This document shows, in pieces, positions 47,945-60,739 of a stretch of DNA of 64,000 bases (positions are counted from its first letter, which is position 1; each line of letters begins with the position of its first letter). The stretch covers positions 261,133,386 through 261,197,385 of the forward strand of contig NC_081406.1 of the NCBI RefSeq assembly GCF_030272615.1, written 5' to 3'. The translations under genes and the position numbers were made by a program. The notes under the pieces were generated by a model. The model was not told the origin of the DNA and did no database searches. It was given only the letters and a program-made list of their open reading frames with translations. This DNA is from Cryptomeria japonica (taxonomy: Eukaryota; Streptophyta; Pinopsida; Cupressales; Cupressaceae).

Positions 47945-48250
47945 TGTTGAAAACTCCAGATACTGAGAGGGGGAGGGTGGGTGAATTAGTATCCCTTTAA
48001 AACTTAAAATTTTCTATATCAACTTTTAATTCAAATCAACACCAATGAAAGATAAAGCAATCAACAGAAATGCACAAGGGAACACTAGATATATGTGGAA
48101 AATACCATAATGTAAAAATAACAGTGAGAAAAGCTGCTTGGAGTTACTGTCCAAATCTAGCCTCAACATGTTTACAACTTTGTTTTAGAGTTACAACCTT
48201 AGGAAGCTACAACTCCCTAAAGATACAGTTTTATAACTATAGCCAAATGA
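47945..48250 (-). mobile_element. Decayed copia LTR end, minus strand
   Basis: From TGTTGAAAACTCCAG (47945), followed by GAGAGGGGGAGGGTGGG and GTGAATTAGTATCC. Read on the minus strand this is the poly-C tract and terminus typical of the copia LTRs here, with a degenerate version of the GTGGTTTTTCC block at about 48080-48115. The left border is fairly clear; the right limit is not. Confidence 0.45.
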
Positions 48251-51200
48251 AGTTTGCTACTCCCTGAACATCACAATAGTTACAAAAGAGACAACAACCT
48301 CAAAATATCACATGAATGATTGATGAATTCCCATCGCAACACTTCTACACCATCAACTGCATTCTATTCACTACGTCAAGCAACCTATTGAACTTGTTTG
48401 AATGTAGACACCTTCAGCTCACTACTTTTGATATGCATAAAGCATTTTTATGCACAACACAACTTCCACAATTTCCACTCTACCGCACTTTGTAACTAAT
48501 TTGATCTTTCATTTATATCCTCTACAAGCATTGAAAACCTTCTCTAGGTTGGCCAAGTATGATGAAGCATGCACCATCCAAGAGGTCATCTCCAACACAA
48601 TCAATAGAGAAAGGAGATTAACTACGGTTCAAATCAAAGGATAAACATGATCTAATTCAATCTTTAGATAATATCTCCATGCTTTCAATAACATCAAAAT
48701 ATTGGTACACATACTTCTTAAGTTGGATGAGACAAAATGTGTAGGCATGAATTATGCATCCCCCAAGGCAGTTGGCCCCAAAAAATTTCGTGGTAAAAGG
48801 GAAGTGAATGTAGACCAAAGAAAGAGATAAATTGGACCCAAATCACCTTAACACAATTCTCCATTCTGGCAAAAAACCAGAATGCATTACTAGAAGTATC
48901 CCAGGTTGGACAAACAACTGTTTATCCTTCTAACACATGAAATCTAGTTACCAAAAAGTTTCAGAACGATCACAAAATACAATACGAAGCAGAAGAAAAT
49001 ATCATATGTCTTTCAATATTACTTCTATACCATTATTTCATATTGCTATGTTCAATTGGGTTAGCGCAAAGCAAACAAATGCAAAACACATCATACCAAG
49101 TAAGCTAGAAAACATATTCTTGAGACAAAATGTTAATAATCATACTTGTGGTGTACTTCAACACTTAGAAAATTTGAATTGAGATATTTCCTAGAATAGA
49201 GTATCATACAACCAAGCTGTCCAATCATCATTGTTCTTCAACATAGCCCATCATCAATATACAAGTACAAGCATTAAAGAGAACACACCACATTGAGGGT
49301 TGACATGATTTACAACACAATGTGTTGAATCCACAACTGCAAAATAACACACATGTTGGATCCTTTCTATGATGTTCTCATGAAGTCACTCTTGCTCTTA
49401 TAGTAAAAGATATTTTTGCAAGGGTTGGACTAAGAGATTATTCACTTAAAGTAGAAAAAAATGTCATAGGGAGTAATTGAGGTTGTTGTCATGGTCTATT
49501 GGGTTTCTTTGATGGGTTTGAATGGGGAATTTGGTTTAGATTTCTAAGAGTTATGTTGAATCTCTCCATTAATTCCCTTCTTCTAAGTTCTTTTGGAATA
49601 AATCTTTGACCATTCTGTAACGATATTAGAAAATATTTGATAAAAATATATATCTCGAGAGAAACCCTTTATCTTAAAGCAACGACTCCCTAGATATATA
49701 AACAAAAGATTTCCCTCCTCTCCTATATTAAGATATTCTAAATTATATCAAATTGGAAAAGGCCTAGAGTTAAAGATTCATTGATAGGACCTAATGTTGT
49801 CCCAATACCTAACCAAAAAGCTACCACGGTACTGATTAATGATCATGGATGGTTTGGTTATCATTTTCAATCTTTCTTTGACACAATGTCATTTGGTGTT
49901 GTTGGTTGATGTGTTGAATAGGATTTGTAGTTACTCTTATATGACTTTGGTGGACCGCTCACTCTAATTGCATTTAACTTGTTAATTGCAAAAAGGTGAG
50001 ACATGTTCAACCTTCACTTTTCTAACTTAATTGACTCTTCTATAAGAGTAATTTCTCAGTTAAAATTCCTCTCTAGAGAGATTTTTTATTTTTCTCATGC
50101 GGAATTAGGCTCAATATTTTAGTTTGTTCTTCAATTGGAATTACCAGAATAGGCAAATTATCCTTGATCTCATTCCAAATTTCTTCCATCCAATCTTATT
50201 TTACTCCATGACACATTGAGTGTGAGAGCTAAGTGAGAAGGTAGAGAGATTAAAGAGAGACAAATATATTTTGTTTGCAAGTTTGTTGGATGTGGCTTTT
50301 CCTTTTCTTTTTTGTTCTTGTTTTTGATGTTTTAATGACGCTAAATACATGTAGAAATAAACCTTTTGTTTTTTCTTAAAAACAAATTATTTTATTTATA
50401 ATTTTAAAAATAAACTAAATGAGCTAATGCAATTTTATAGTGTTGGGATCTCTTTTTTCAAGTTTTAAATTTGATGAATTTTTTTGTAGTGACTGCGATT
50501 AAGGGCTTTTGCAAGAAACAAAGAAATGACATCTACTTAAGCTTAAAAGACCAATTCATATTTCTGGTGCAGGAGCACCTTGTCACCAGTTATGTGATGA
50601 TTAATTTCATAAGGTTTTGAGTCTCTGATTGTCTTTAAGGTCATTTGGATGTAATTCAAGGCATTATGAGTCATTTTGTAAGGCAATGTCACTCATTTGT
50701 AACAAGTTGCTCAAGTTGAGTATTTGGGTCCTAATATGGTCAAGGAGGTCAATATTGTGTAAAAGAGTCATGAAAGGGTAAAAATGATGTAAAAGGTTGT
50801 TTTGAGTCCATTATAAGGTGTTCAAAGTGTCTAAGTGAAGTTTAGAGGTCATTTTTTTCTAAAATGTGAAAGTTGTCAATGATGTAAAGTGTTGTCAAGC
50901 AACAAACCATGTTCTAAAAGTTGCAAACCAAGGATGTAATTGGTCTTGGGTAGTTGTAACTACCATATGGATGTGTGGAGGTTATAAAATCTATCATTTG
51001 ATTGAATCCAATGGGTGTGTGTATGATTGGAGGAAGGAAATGAATAACATTTGAAGTTTTTACACACTCCACATTGTTTTATGGGTATTGTAGTTTGATC
51101 ATTCACGTTTTTCTTTATGAAAAATCATTTGTCTCCATTGTAAATATATTGGATATGATAATGGCATGAGTTAAATTTTTTTCCCCTTTGATTTCATTTA

Positions 51201-51305
51201 ATTTCAATCACTTTGAAGCAAGTTATGCAAGTTTTGGTGAAAATTGTCAAAAAACCCTCCAAATTGGGGTTTGTGGAGAGTTTCACTAAAGTCTTTTGAT
51301 TGCAC
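48251..51305. other. 3 kb without a supported gene
   Basis: AT-rich, short open frames only (for example 48937-49182 plus, 50866-51054 plus), with no recognisable domain. No tRNA or element end identified. Confidence 0.5.
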
Positions 51306-51858
51306 CATTGGAAATTGTTGTAAATTTTGTGTTTGATATAGGGTTGAATTATCTTTCAAATGAATTAAGTTTCAATGTGATTGGTTAAGTATTGTATGAG
51401 ATATTTGATGCCTTAGGCAGACTGGGAATGCAGATTTCTTGTTTTTTTTTGTAACAGTCAACGTAGTCTCGGTGAAGAGACCATAACTCTTAACTCCACC
51501 GTTGGATTGTTCTCAATTTTTGATATGGTTTTATAAACCTAGTTTTCTATAGCGTTACCGAAGAGATCTTTAAAATATTGTCGGATTTGAAAGTGATTAA
51601 TAACAGAGTACGGGTCTATCGGACTGTCATTAACTGGGATAACATAATGCATTGTTTGGGTCTTGAATAATGTTTAAAGGGTTATAAGTGATATGAAAGA
51701 TTTGATATTGGATTGTTTGGTTGATAGTAATCTTGTTAGATTCATAAAACATATCAAGGTTGCAGATTGATGATTATTTTGGTTCATTGAGCATCCTAGG
51801 ATTGGGTCTCCATGGTTGATTTGGGGTTCTTGGTTGTTTTTTCATGATGCTCTATATC
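51306..51858 (+). repeat. Left arm of a distant inverted repeat
   Basis: This stretch matches the reverse complement of 63443-64000. Shared landmarks include CATTGGAAATTGTTGTAA, CCGTTGGATTGTTCTCAA, GTGATTAATAACAGAGTACG and CATAATGCATTGTTTGGGTC. By eye roughly 85% of positions agree. Similarity stops near 51858 after TTTTTTCATGATGCT. It is probably non-coding DNA of a gypsy-like element, because the right arm lies inside one next to its LTR. Confidence 0.85.
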
Positions 51859-52959
51859 ACTTTCTTAATAGCTAACAATAATATTCCTACTTTGACTAGG
51901 AAATGATAACATAAAATTATTGTTTCTTAGGTAAGTTTAATTTTTTAATTCCTAAATGAAAGCTTCTAAAAATAAATATTGAATTTGTAATATGGAAAAG
52001 CTTGATGAAAGCTTTTGGTATTGCCAATGGTGGCTCGTTACCTTAGAGAGACCAACTTCTTTATGAGTCCTTCTCTGCACCGATTTGAATCTCCTCTTGA
52101 TGATAGTGGGGATGAGGAAGCTTTACATTTGAGAATTAGATATTATTAGGAAGATATAGGAAGCTTTGAAGAACCAATGCATAAGGGAGAAGGCTTATAA
52201 AGTCTTTTGTTGAGAATAAAAATGATTTCTAGGGCAAAAGACTACAATACAAAAAGTTTGATTCTTTAAGGTGATTCACTATCCTTATGCTAGAATCAAG
52301 GGAATAGGAAACAAAAATCTTATAAAAATAATCTTGGAAAAATGTAAATTTTTTTTTCTCATAGATGTAAAAGACGAGCGTTTATAATTTTGAAACTTGT
52401 CAACCATAAGGGAATGATTAGGAGAAGGATAGAGATTTGATTGAGAATCAAGGGGGGGAGAGAATTACTCAGGGGAAGAGATGACTTATGATTTGAAAGG
52501 ACTCTTAATTACAAGATAAAAAATGGGGTGATCCCAAAATAACATGTCCACTTTTTTGGCTAAAGTAGGCTATTGAAATCATTAATTTTCACCAAAATTT
52601 CACTTTTTGATACCTATAGCAACCAAACCGTTATGAGTTTGTAGATGATGCCAATTAGTCATTTTTGATATTTTTTTTTTTAAGGTTATAAATATATAGT
52701 TTTATTTTTTATAAATAATTTGTGAGTTTTTTACGTAACTTTTAATATTTTAATTTTTACACTTAATATTTTTAAAAAAGTGACATTTACTCGGTAAAGC
52801 ATACCTTTATTTGTAGAGAGGATAAAATTATAAAATTTTAAATATAGATTTGTAAAAATGATATTCTACTATATAGATATTTTTGTCACATATTTTGTTT
52901 TTAACTTTTTGAAGTGAGATCGACTACAATTGAAACATAGGTTTTTTTTTTGTTAAACA
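51859..52959. other. AT-rich spacer, nothing recognised
   Basis: No gene. A purine run CAAGGGGGGGAGAGAA near 52449 could be an old polypurine tract, but no LTR start follows it clearly. Confidence 0.45.
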
Positions 52960-52986
52960 CACCCCAAGACTAAGAGGGGGGGGGGG
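52960..52986 (-). mobile_element. Terminus of an older copia LTR, split by element 2
   Basis: CCCCAAGACTAAGAGGGGGG lies directly left of copia element 2. On the minus strand it reads as poly-C followed by TCTTAGTCTTGGGG, like the ends of the other copia LTRs. Its continuation is at 57884 onward. Confidence 0.5.
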
Positions 52987-53416
52987 TGTTGAAATGTGGC
53001 GACTAATCAACAAAGTACTGTACACTCAGCACGTATCCTCGCCGGGGTTTGGGGCCGGGCTGGGCCTCGGGCAGGGGTTCGGGGGCGACAGCCCCTGAGA
53101 AATTTTTTTTTGCTGTTTTTCGTTGATGAAAACCGACATTGTAATAAAACCCTAAAAAGGCCGACTTTGTTTGTTGCCCTAAAAACACATGTTATAAGCG
53201 GCTGGGATGCTTAAGGCATTGTAAGGTTGATGTACTGCTTTTGCTGGATAATAAGAAAGATTGGACGACTGTGTATGGTGGACGTAACCCATTTTGGGTG
53301 AACCACGTTAAATCTCTGTGTTATCTGTGTCTTGTTTTATTTCTTTATCTTTTGTATTTAAATCTGCATATAATTGTTAGTTCATATTTGCTTCGGATCT
53401 GCTTGAAACCCTAACA
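52987..53416 (+). repeat. 5' LTR of copia element 2
   Basis: 430 bp with an unusually GC-rich block at 53040-53095 (GCCGGGCTGGGCCTCGGG) inside otherwise AT-rich sequence. It ends CTAACA, two bases before the primer-binding site. Confidence 0.96.
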
Positions 53417-53418
53417 AT

Positions 53419-53430
53419 TGGTATCAGAGC
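53419..53430 (+). other. Primer-binding site of copia element 2
   Basis: TGGTATCAGAGC, the initiator tRNA-Met type, two bases after the LTR. Confidence 0.95.
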
Positions 53431-53476
53431 GAGGCTTTCTATAAATTGGCAAGACTTTCAGATTTGAGTGGGAGCA

Positions 53477-56400
53477 ATGGAGGATTCCAAATTCAAGGTC
53501 GAAAAGTTTAATGGCCAAAATTATCAGTTATGGAAAATGCAGATGGAGGATTACCTGTATCAAAAGGATTTGTGGCAGCCATTGGAAGGAAAGGCAAAGA
53601 AACCGACCACAATATCAGATGAAGAGTGGGACATTTTAGATAGAAAGGCACTGGGATCCATTCGATTGTGCCTTGTGTCGTCTGTAGCATTCAATATAAC
53701 AGAAGCAAAAACAACTGTAGATTTGATGGCAACATTGGCTAAGTTGTATGAGAAACCCTCGGCTTCGAATAAGGTATTTTTTATGAAGCGTTTGTTTAAT
53801 TTGAAAATGAGTGAGGGAGGATTTGTAGTGGAGCACTTAAATGAATTTAATACAATTACCAGTCAATTGTCTTTGGTAAAAATTACCTTTGCAGAAGAGG
53901 TTAGGGCTCTCTTGATTTTATGTTCTTTGCCAGAAAGATGGAATAGCTTGGTTATGGCTGTAAGTAACTCTGTCTCTGGTAAAAATACTTTGGTATTTGA
54001 TGATATTGTTGGTGTTATCCTAAGCGAGGAAATGCGAAGGAAAAGCACAGGTGAGACTCCAACATCATTGGGTAGTGTTTTGAATGTGGAGAACAATGGA
54101 AGATCAAAGGAAAGAGGAAAAGGCCCTGGGAATGAGAAGTCATGAGGGAAGTCAAAGAAAGGACGCTCTCAATCTAGAGGAAAGAAAGATTGCTGGTACT
54201 GCGGAAAGCCTGGTCATCTAAAGAAAGATTGTTGGTCTCGGAAAAACAAAGAAGGAGACAAAAATGAAAATGATAGTAAGGAAGCTAATATTGCAAGTAA
54301 TACTTTACAAGATGCTTTAATCTTATGTTTGGATAATGTTAATGATTCTTGGGTAATAGATTCTGGGGCTTCATTTCATGCTACACCCCATAGAAAATAT
54401 ATTCTAGATTATGTTCAAGGTGATTTTGGACAGGTATATTTGGGTGATGATGAGCCCTGTCAAATTGTTGGAAAAGGAAAGATAAAGATCAAGTTGCAGA
54501 ATGGTAATGACTGGTTTCTGCAGGAGGTAAGACATGTTCCTAATTTAAGAAGAAATTTAATTTCTGCAGGGCAACTAGGTAGTGAAGGTTGCATAGTTAC
54601 CTTCTCAGACAATATGTGGAAGGTCACTAAAGGATCATTAGTAGTAGCTAAAGGTGTGAAGGTAGGCACATTATATCTATGTACTGGTAACACTTACTCT
54701 ACCTTAGCACATGAGTGAGAAAGGGATGAAAATCCTTCACTCCAAAAATCTATTGCTAGGACTAAAGAAGATTGATGTAGAGTTCTGTGAAAACTGTGTT
54801 AATGGTAAACAGAAAAGAGTCAGATTTCTCAAGGTTGGGAAAGAGAAGAAGAGTGAGAAGTTAGAGCTTGTACATTCAGATGTATGGGGACTGGCTCAGG
54901 TATCATCTCTTGGTGGCTCTTGTTATTATGTTATTTTTATTGGTGACTCAACCAGAAAAACCTGGGTATATTTCCTAAAACAAAAATCAGATGTTTTTGA
55001 AACTTTTAAGAAATGGAAAGCTTTGGTTGAGAATGAGACGGGAAAAAAGTTTAAGTGTCTCAGATCGGATAATGGAGGTGAGTATTGCAGCAAAGCATTT
55101 GAAGATTACTGTTCCTTAAATGGGATTCGAAAGTAGAAGACAGTTCCAGGAACTCCACAGGAAAATGGTGTGTCAGAGAGAATGAATAGGACTATTATGG
55201 AACGTACGAGGAGCATGAGATTGCATGCTGGATTGCCCTTACATTTTTGGGCAGATGTTGTACATACTGCTGTCTATTTGATAAATAGAGGACCTTCAAC
55301 CCCTTTGGATGGTGGTATTCCAGAGGAGGCATGGACTGGTAAAAAGGTAAATTATTCTTTTCTAAAAACTTTTGGTTGCGAAGCTTTTGTCCATGTTGAT
55401 AAAGAAAACAAAACCAAGCTTGATGCTAAATCTCAGAAATGTACCTTCATTGGATATGGGATAGATGAATATGGCTATCGGTTATGGGATTTTGAAAATA
55501 AGAAAATAATTAGAAGTAGAGATGTTATATTTAATGAGAAGGTTATGTATAAAGAACAGATGCAGGAAAAGAAGCATTAACAGGACAAACAAGAATATGT
55601 GGTGTTGGATGAGATTCTTGAAAATGAAATGCCACAGGTATTTGATGCTCAGCAACAACAGCTTGTCCCACAAACTCCTGCAAGTGTTAGACGTTCTACG
55701 AGGACAAGTAGACCCCCTGAAAGATTTTCTCCTTCTTTGTATTCTATTTTATTAACGGATTCTGGTGAACCAGAAGAATATGAAGAAGCAATGCAGGTAG
55801 ATGCCAAACAACAGTGGGAGCTAGGCATGAAAGAGGAGATGGACTCCTTGATGAAAAATAAGACTTGGGACTTAGTCCCTTTACTTGCAGAAAAATGAGC
55901 CTTGCCTAACAAATGGGTTTATCGGCTGAAGGAGGAGGAAGGAGGTCAGAAAAGATATAAAGCTAGACTTGTGGTAAAAGGTTTTGCATAGAAAAAGGGT
56001 ATAGATTATGATGAAATATTTTCTCCAGTTGTAAAAATGACTTCAATTAGAACTGTACTTAGTCTTGTGGCTGCAGATGATTTTCATCTTGAACAATTAG
56101 ATGTCAAAACAGCTTTTCTCCATGGAGATTTGGAGGAGGAAATTTACATGTTCCAACCACAGGGATATGAGGTCAAAGGTAAGGAGAACTTGGTGTGCAG
56201 GTTGAAGAAAAGTCTGTATGGCCTAAAGCAAGCACCCTGACAATGGTATTTAAAATTTGATAGTTTCATGGTTGAACAAGGTTATCATAGATGTCATTCT
56301 GATCATTGTGTATATTTTAAGAGATTTGATAATGGCAGTTATATTATCCTATTGCTTTATGTTGATGACATGCTTGTTGCTGGGTCTAACATGCAACATA

Positions 56401-57317
56401 TAAATGATCTTAAACAAAAATTAGCCAGGTCATTTGCTATGAAGGATTTGGGTGCAACTAAGGAAATTCTTGATATGAGGATTACACGGGACAGGAAAAA
56501 TAGAACCTTGAATTTGTCCCAAAGTGAGTATATAAAGGTGTTGAAAATATTTAACATGCAGGATGCAAAAGCAGTTAGTACACCTTTGGCTAGTCATTTC
56601 AAATTGACTAAGGAGATGTGCCCAAAGGCACAGGAAGAGGTTAATAAAATGTCTAGCATCCCGTATTCATCAGTTGTTGGCAGTCTGATGTATGCAATGG
56701 TATGCACAAGGCCAGATATTGCACATGCAGTGGGAGTTGTGAGCAGGTTTATGAGTAATCCGGGTATGTAACTTTGGAATGCTGTGAAATGGATTCTTCG
56801 GTATTTGAAAGGAACTACTACGAAGACATTATGTTTCAAAGGATCTAATGCTGCTCTAAGTGGATTTGTTGACTCTGATATGGTGGGTGATATTGATTCA
56901 CGGAGGAGTACTACAGGGTATGTTTTTACTATAGGGGGAACTGCAGTCAGTTGGATTTCTAGACTGCAAAAGGTTGTTGCACTTTCAACCACTGAAGCTG
57001 AGTATGTTGCTGCTACAAAAGCCAGCAAGGAGATGATTTGGTTGCAATGTTTTCTAAAGGAATTGGGTCAGACACAAGAGGATAGCCCATTGTATACTGA
57101 TAGCTAGAGTGCCATTCATCTTGCAAAGAACTCTGCTTTTCATTCAAGGACAAAGCACATTCAGCTCAGGTACCACTTCATCCGGACTGTTTTGGAGGAG
57201 GGTCAGTTACAACTTGAGAAGATTCACACAAGTGAGAATCCTGCTGATATGTTCACAAAGGCAGTTCCACAAGAGAAGCTAATTTCTTCATTAGTTTCTG
57301 TTGGTATTCTTGATTGA
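53477..57317 (+). pseudogene. Copia gag-pol polyprotein (TNT1-94-like), eight stops and one frameshift-deletion
   Basis: Starts MEDSKFKVEKFNGQNYQLWK, a typical copia gag opening. CCHC knuckle CWYCGKPGHLKKDC (54191-54232); protease WVIDSGASFHA (Asp codon 54359). At about 54705-54715 the frame shifts and the segment carrying the WHxRxxH half of the integrase zinc site is missing; the CENC half remains. Integrase core: HSDVWG, LRSDNGGEY, ENGVSERMN. Reverse transcriptase: [23 protein letters not shown], intact YVDD at 56358. RNase [20 protein letters not shown]. It ends at TGA 57315. In-frame stops: 54143 TGA, 55134 TAG, 55578 TAA, 55896 TGA, 55989 TAG, 56238 TGA, 56769 TAA, 57105 TAG. Where family knowledge gives the expected residue (Arg in QAP*QWY, Gln in GFA*KKGIDY, Gln in DS*SAIHLAK), each stop is a C-to-T change. 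Confidence 0.94.
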
Positions 57318-57442
57318 TAGTTGTGGAATTTATACCAGTCAAGTCCTAGTGTTTTATCCAGTAGATGTTGCATGTACAGTGGTGTCGTGTAGTATCGGTC
57401 TCCAAGTGGGAGATTGTTCGGTGTGGAGCCTGATCAGTCTCC

Positions 57443-57453
57443 AAGTGGGAGAT
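57443..57453 (+). other. Polypurine tract of copia element 2
   Basis: AAGTGGGAGAT directly precedes the 3' LTR. An identical TCTCCAAGTGGGAGATTGTT occurs about 40 bp earlier (near 57400), so the tract is duplicated. Confidence 0.88.
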
Positions 57454-57883
57454 TGTTGAAATGTGGCGACTGATCAGCAAAGTACTGTACACTCAAGACG
57501 TATCCTTGTCGGGGTCCGGGGCCGGGCTGGGCCTCGGGTAGGGGTTCGGGGGCGGCAGCCCCCGAGAAATTTTTTTTTGTCGTTTTTCGTTGATGAAAAC
57601 CAACATTGTAATAAAACCCTAAAAAGGTTGACTTTGTTTGTTGCCCTAAAAACCCATGTTATAAGCGGCTGGGATGCTTAAGGCATTGTAAGGTTGATGT
57701 ACTGCTTTTGCTGGATAATAAGAAAGATTGGATGGCTGTGTATGGTGGACGTAACCCATTCTAGGTGAACCACGTTAAATCTCTGTGTTATCTGTGTCCT
57801 GTTTTATTTCTTTATCTTTTGTATTTAAATCTGCATATAATTGTTAGTTCATATTTGCTTCGGATCTGCTTGAAACCCTAACA
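57454..57883 (+). repeat. 3' LTR of copia element 2
   Basis: 430 bp, the same length as the 5' copy and collinear with it. About 22 substitutions, concentrated in the first 270 bp and mostly transitions. Confidence 0.96.
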
Positions 57884-58060
57884 GGGGGGAGTTAGTCTTG
57901 ATCAATCACTTATGTTTCATTCCACAAATCAATGTCAACTAAACCTCAATATTATCAACAATAATGAAAGACAAAATGATAAATACCATGCACATGAGAA
58001 CACCAAATTTATGTGAAAAAACCCAAATAGGAAAAACCACGATGAGAGAACTCACAATAT
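57884..58060 (-). mobile_element. Remainder of the older copia LTR interrupted by element 2
   Basis: After GGGGGG it continues GAGTTAGTCTTGATCAATC. On the minus strand 57999-58045 reads CGTGGTTTTTCCTATTTGGG followed by CACATAAATTTGGTG, the same block as 6580-6620 in copia element 1. The right limit is uncertain. Confidence 0.6.
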
Positions 58061-58513
58061 ATGAACACGATTACAATATTGTTTTAGGCTCATTGCCAAG
58101 GAAGCACACTTCTCCTTGAAGGACTTGTAGACCGAGGTGCACTACCCCAAGGCAAGATATAAGGGGCTTGTAGGCTAAGATGCATTGCCTCAGGGCAAGA
58201 TAAAAAAACTTACTAGGGAGACTCACTATCTTCAAGCAAGGTACATGAATATATGAATCAAGATTAATAGGCCTTAAAAAAAACTACCTCCAACAATCTC
58301 CAAGTATGAAGCTGCACTTGAATATTTGTCTCAAGTGATTAACTTTAGAACAATCAACATACATTGCCACAACTTTGCATCACTAAATTTGCAAATGATA
58401 TTATCATGTAAGCGTAGCACACACATTAATTCACACACTCATCCATGCCATTAGCATTGATTTGATCTTCTACATATGCCATTCTCTTCATTGCAAACAT
58501 CAATTATATCGAC

Positions 58514-58690
58514 TAGAGTAGGGAACAAGCATAAGTCCTATCAAGTCGGCCACCATACATAATTATAATGAAAGATGTCCAATCCAGGAGATAGAGTAGG
58601 GAACAAGCATAAGTCCTAACAAGTCGGCCACCAGACATAATTATAATGAAATTAGTCCAATCCAGGAGATAGAGTAGGAAACCGACATAG
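58514..58690. repeat. Tandem 78-bp repeat, two copies and a partial third
   Basis: TAGAGTAGGGAACAAGCATA starts at 58514 and 58592, with a partial copy (TAGAGTAGGAAACC) at 58670, exactly 78 bp apart. Units differ at a few positions. Confidence 0.92.
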
Positions 58691-60739
58691 AGAAAAGAAG
58701 TTGTGCTTTTTTTTAAAAGGTAAATGATATAGAAGTTTTAAAACAACAATTATGTTTGAAGATATTGCCAACTTCATATATTTGAAAGTTGAGAATAAAG
58801 TAGTAGTGATTGGATATGAATATGACGTCTCATACAATAAGAGAAAAACAAGAGAACCATTAGTCAAACAAAGTAAGTGGTGTGATTAAAATTGAACTCA
58901 TTTATTCAATAAGCAAACAAAACATATATCAAAAGTACAACTTGGATCTAATGTTACGAAGCAATAAGTGGTAAACATGAATGATTAACAAATAGTGGTT
59001 GTGACTGCATGTAGATAATTTTGTTAATATTCATAATTATTATGACTTCACCATCATATGGAATGGTGCAATCTCATAAAAGAAAGGTGACAGTTTGATC
59101 TTTAAAATTAGCACTAATACAAGATAACAATGATTAAAATAGACATTGGGTAAGTCTCCAAACAATAGTAATTAAGTTGTTTATTGTTTAGAACCACCAA
59201 TAAGTAAGAGGAAAACATCAATTCATATAACTAAGATGCATCGATATGATTTAAGACAAATCAACTTGGAAAGTTTTAATGATGGTGCGATTTGTTATTG
59301 AAATGACAAGACTTGCAAAATATTACAACTGTAACTGCACAACACAGGATAGAAAAACTCCCTCATGATATGACAAAGGAGAGGCATGATAAATCCACTA
59401 AAATGATGTGTCACAAAGGAGAAGATGAAGGCAAGGCCCGTGTAGAAAGAGCATGAACACAAAAAGCAAGGAGCATGCTCTAGAAACATAGGTTTATGTC
59501 AGCTTCCATGGTGATGGTAACCTACATAAATTTGGTTGCAAATAGTTGTTGTCCTTCTTTCTAGCAACTGAGCTTTGATACCATGTAAAATTTTACAACT
59601 GTAATTGCACAATACATGATAGATCTAGCTAGAAGAAAAAACAAAACCTGTAGATACAATGCACAGAAGAAAAAAAGAAGAGTTGTGAGAAATGAAATTC
59701 ATTGTATATTTACAATATGTTAAATGCATGATTTTATACAAAAAGAACCACCACACAAATTATGAAATTAGCGGTGAAAGAGGCAGAGAAAGCAAGATTA
59801 ACTTGCTATTTACATTATTCGCTTAGTTAGACTTATGTAATATCATGCAATCATGAGTTATTCCCCTAAATCATGGAGAAGACTGCAGAAGTAATTGAAA
59901 GTGACTCATGCTAACGCTAATTACTGCATGAAACACATCGCTAACATGACTCACATAGTTTAAAGTCATGATTGAAAATGCGATTATTAGTGATGCATAA
60001 TAATCACTTTAAGAGGTGTGATTTGGAGGAAGGCATGATTCGTTAAAGGTGTAATCATAAAGTTGGTTTAATGAAGAGGCAGGTTTAATACCTATTCCCA
60101 AAAGTTATGTCACTTAATATGTATCGTGAATTATATAAAAGGTACCTGGAAATCAATTAAAGTGGAGGGGGGTGACATTGGTGAGAGTATGAAGAAATAG
60201 AATATCATATGTAAACTTATATGAAGGATTTTTTATTATGTCTTCTAAAGAAGTGATTAAGTTCATAGAGATGATTAATCTAAAGCATATAAAAGTTTGT
60301 TAACAAGAGACATATCCATTGAAAAGGTTGTCTTCTTTGTAAGGGATGTACCTCTTCATAAAGAGATAGAAATATAAAAGGAAATGAGAAACATAAAGAG
60401 AACATAAGAAGTTGGTGTGTAAAAAGGAAATCAAGTGTAAGGTGTTAAAATGTATCATGCATACTCCAACCATGTTGAAGAGAACATCTTGAGAAAGATA
60501 TATACATTCATGAATTTTTAAGAAGAAGAATATAACAAATTTGTACAAGAAGTTTCATGCAAAGTGAAAAGAAGATTTTTGAGCATATTGGAATAGATTT
60601 AAATCATAATTATGTGCAGTTCGAAAGGGGACATAAAGAGTGGAATTATAGCAAACTTGTGAATAAAGTATTGAGCAGGTTTCTCATATTTATAGCAGAT
60701 TTGTGAATACAAATATATGAAATTTTGGGAAGAAGAATA
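58691..60739. other. No supported gene; one relic primer-binding site
   Basis: AT-rich DNA. At 59571-59583 the minus strand reads TGGTATCAAAGCT, a one-mismatch copia primer-binding site, preceded on that strand by ...TTTTACA, so an LTR relic may occupy plus-strand 59584 onward (TGTAAAATTTTACAACTG). A similar start, TTACAACTGTAACTGCAC, occurs near 59325. No coding domain was found. Confidence 0.45.

Larger units (their letters stand above)
52987..57883 (+). mobile_element. Complete Ty1/copia retrotransposon, element 2
   Basis: This 4.9 kb element has two 430-bp LTRs (TGTTGAAATGTGGCGAC ... ACCCTAACA), a TGGTATCAGAGC primer-binding site, gag-pol and a polypurine tract. The five bases before and after it are GGGGG, consistent with a target-site duplication within a G run. 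I count about 22 differences between the LTRs (~5%). It is inactive, with eight stops and one frameshift-deletion. It is nested in the poly-C (minus strand) of an older copia LTR. Confidence 0.96.

Noticed and set aside
59313-59700. A small TRIM element (two short LTRs around a primer-binding site)
   Set aside because: The two LTR-like starts agree only over about 40 bp, and no polypurine tract or duplication was seen.
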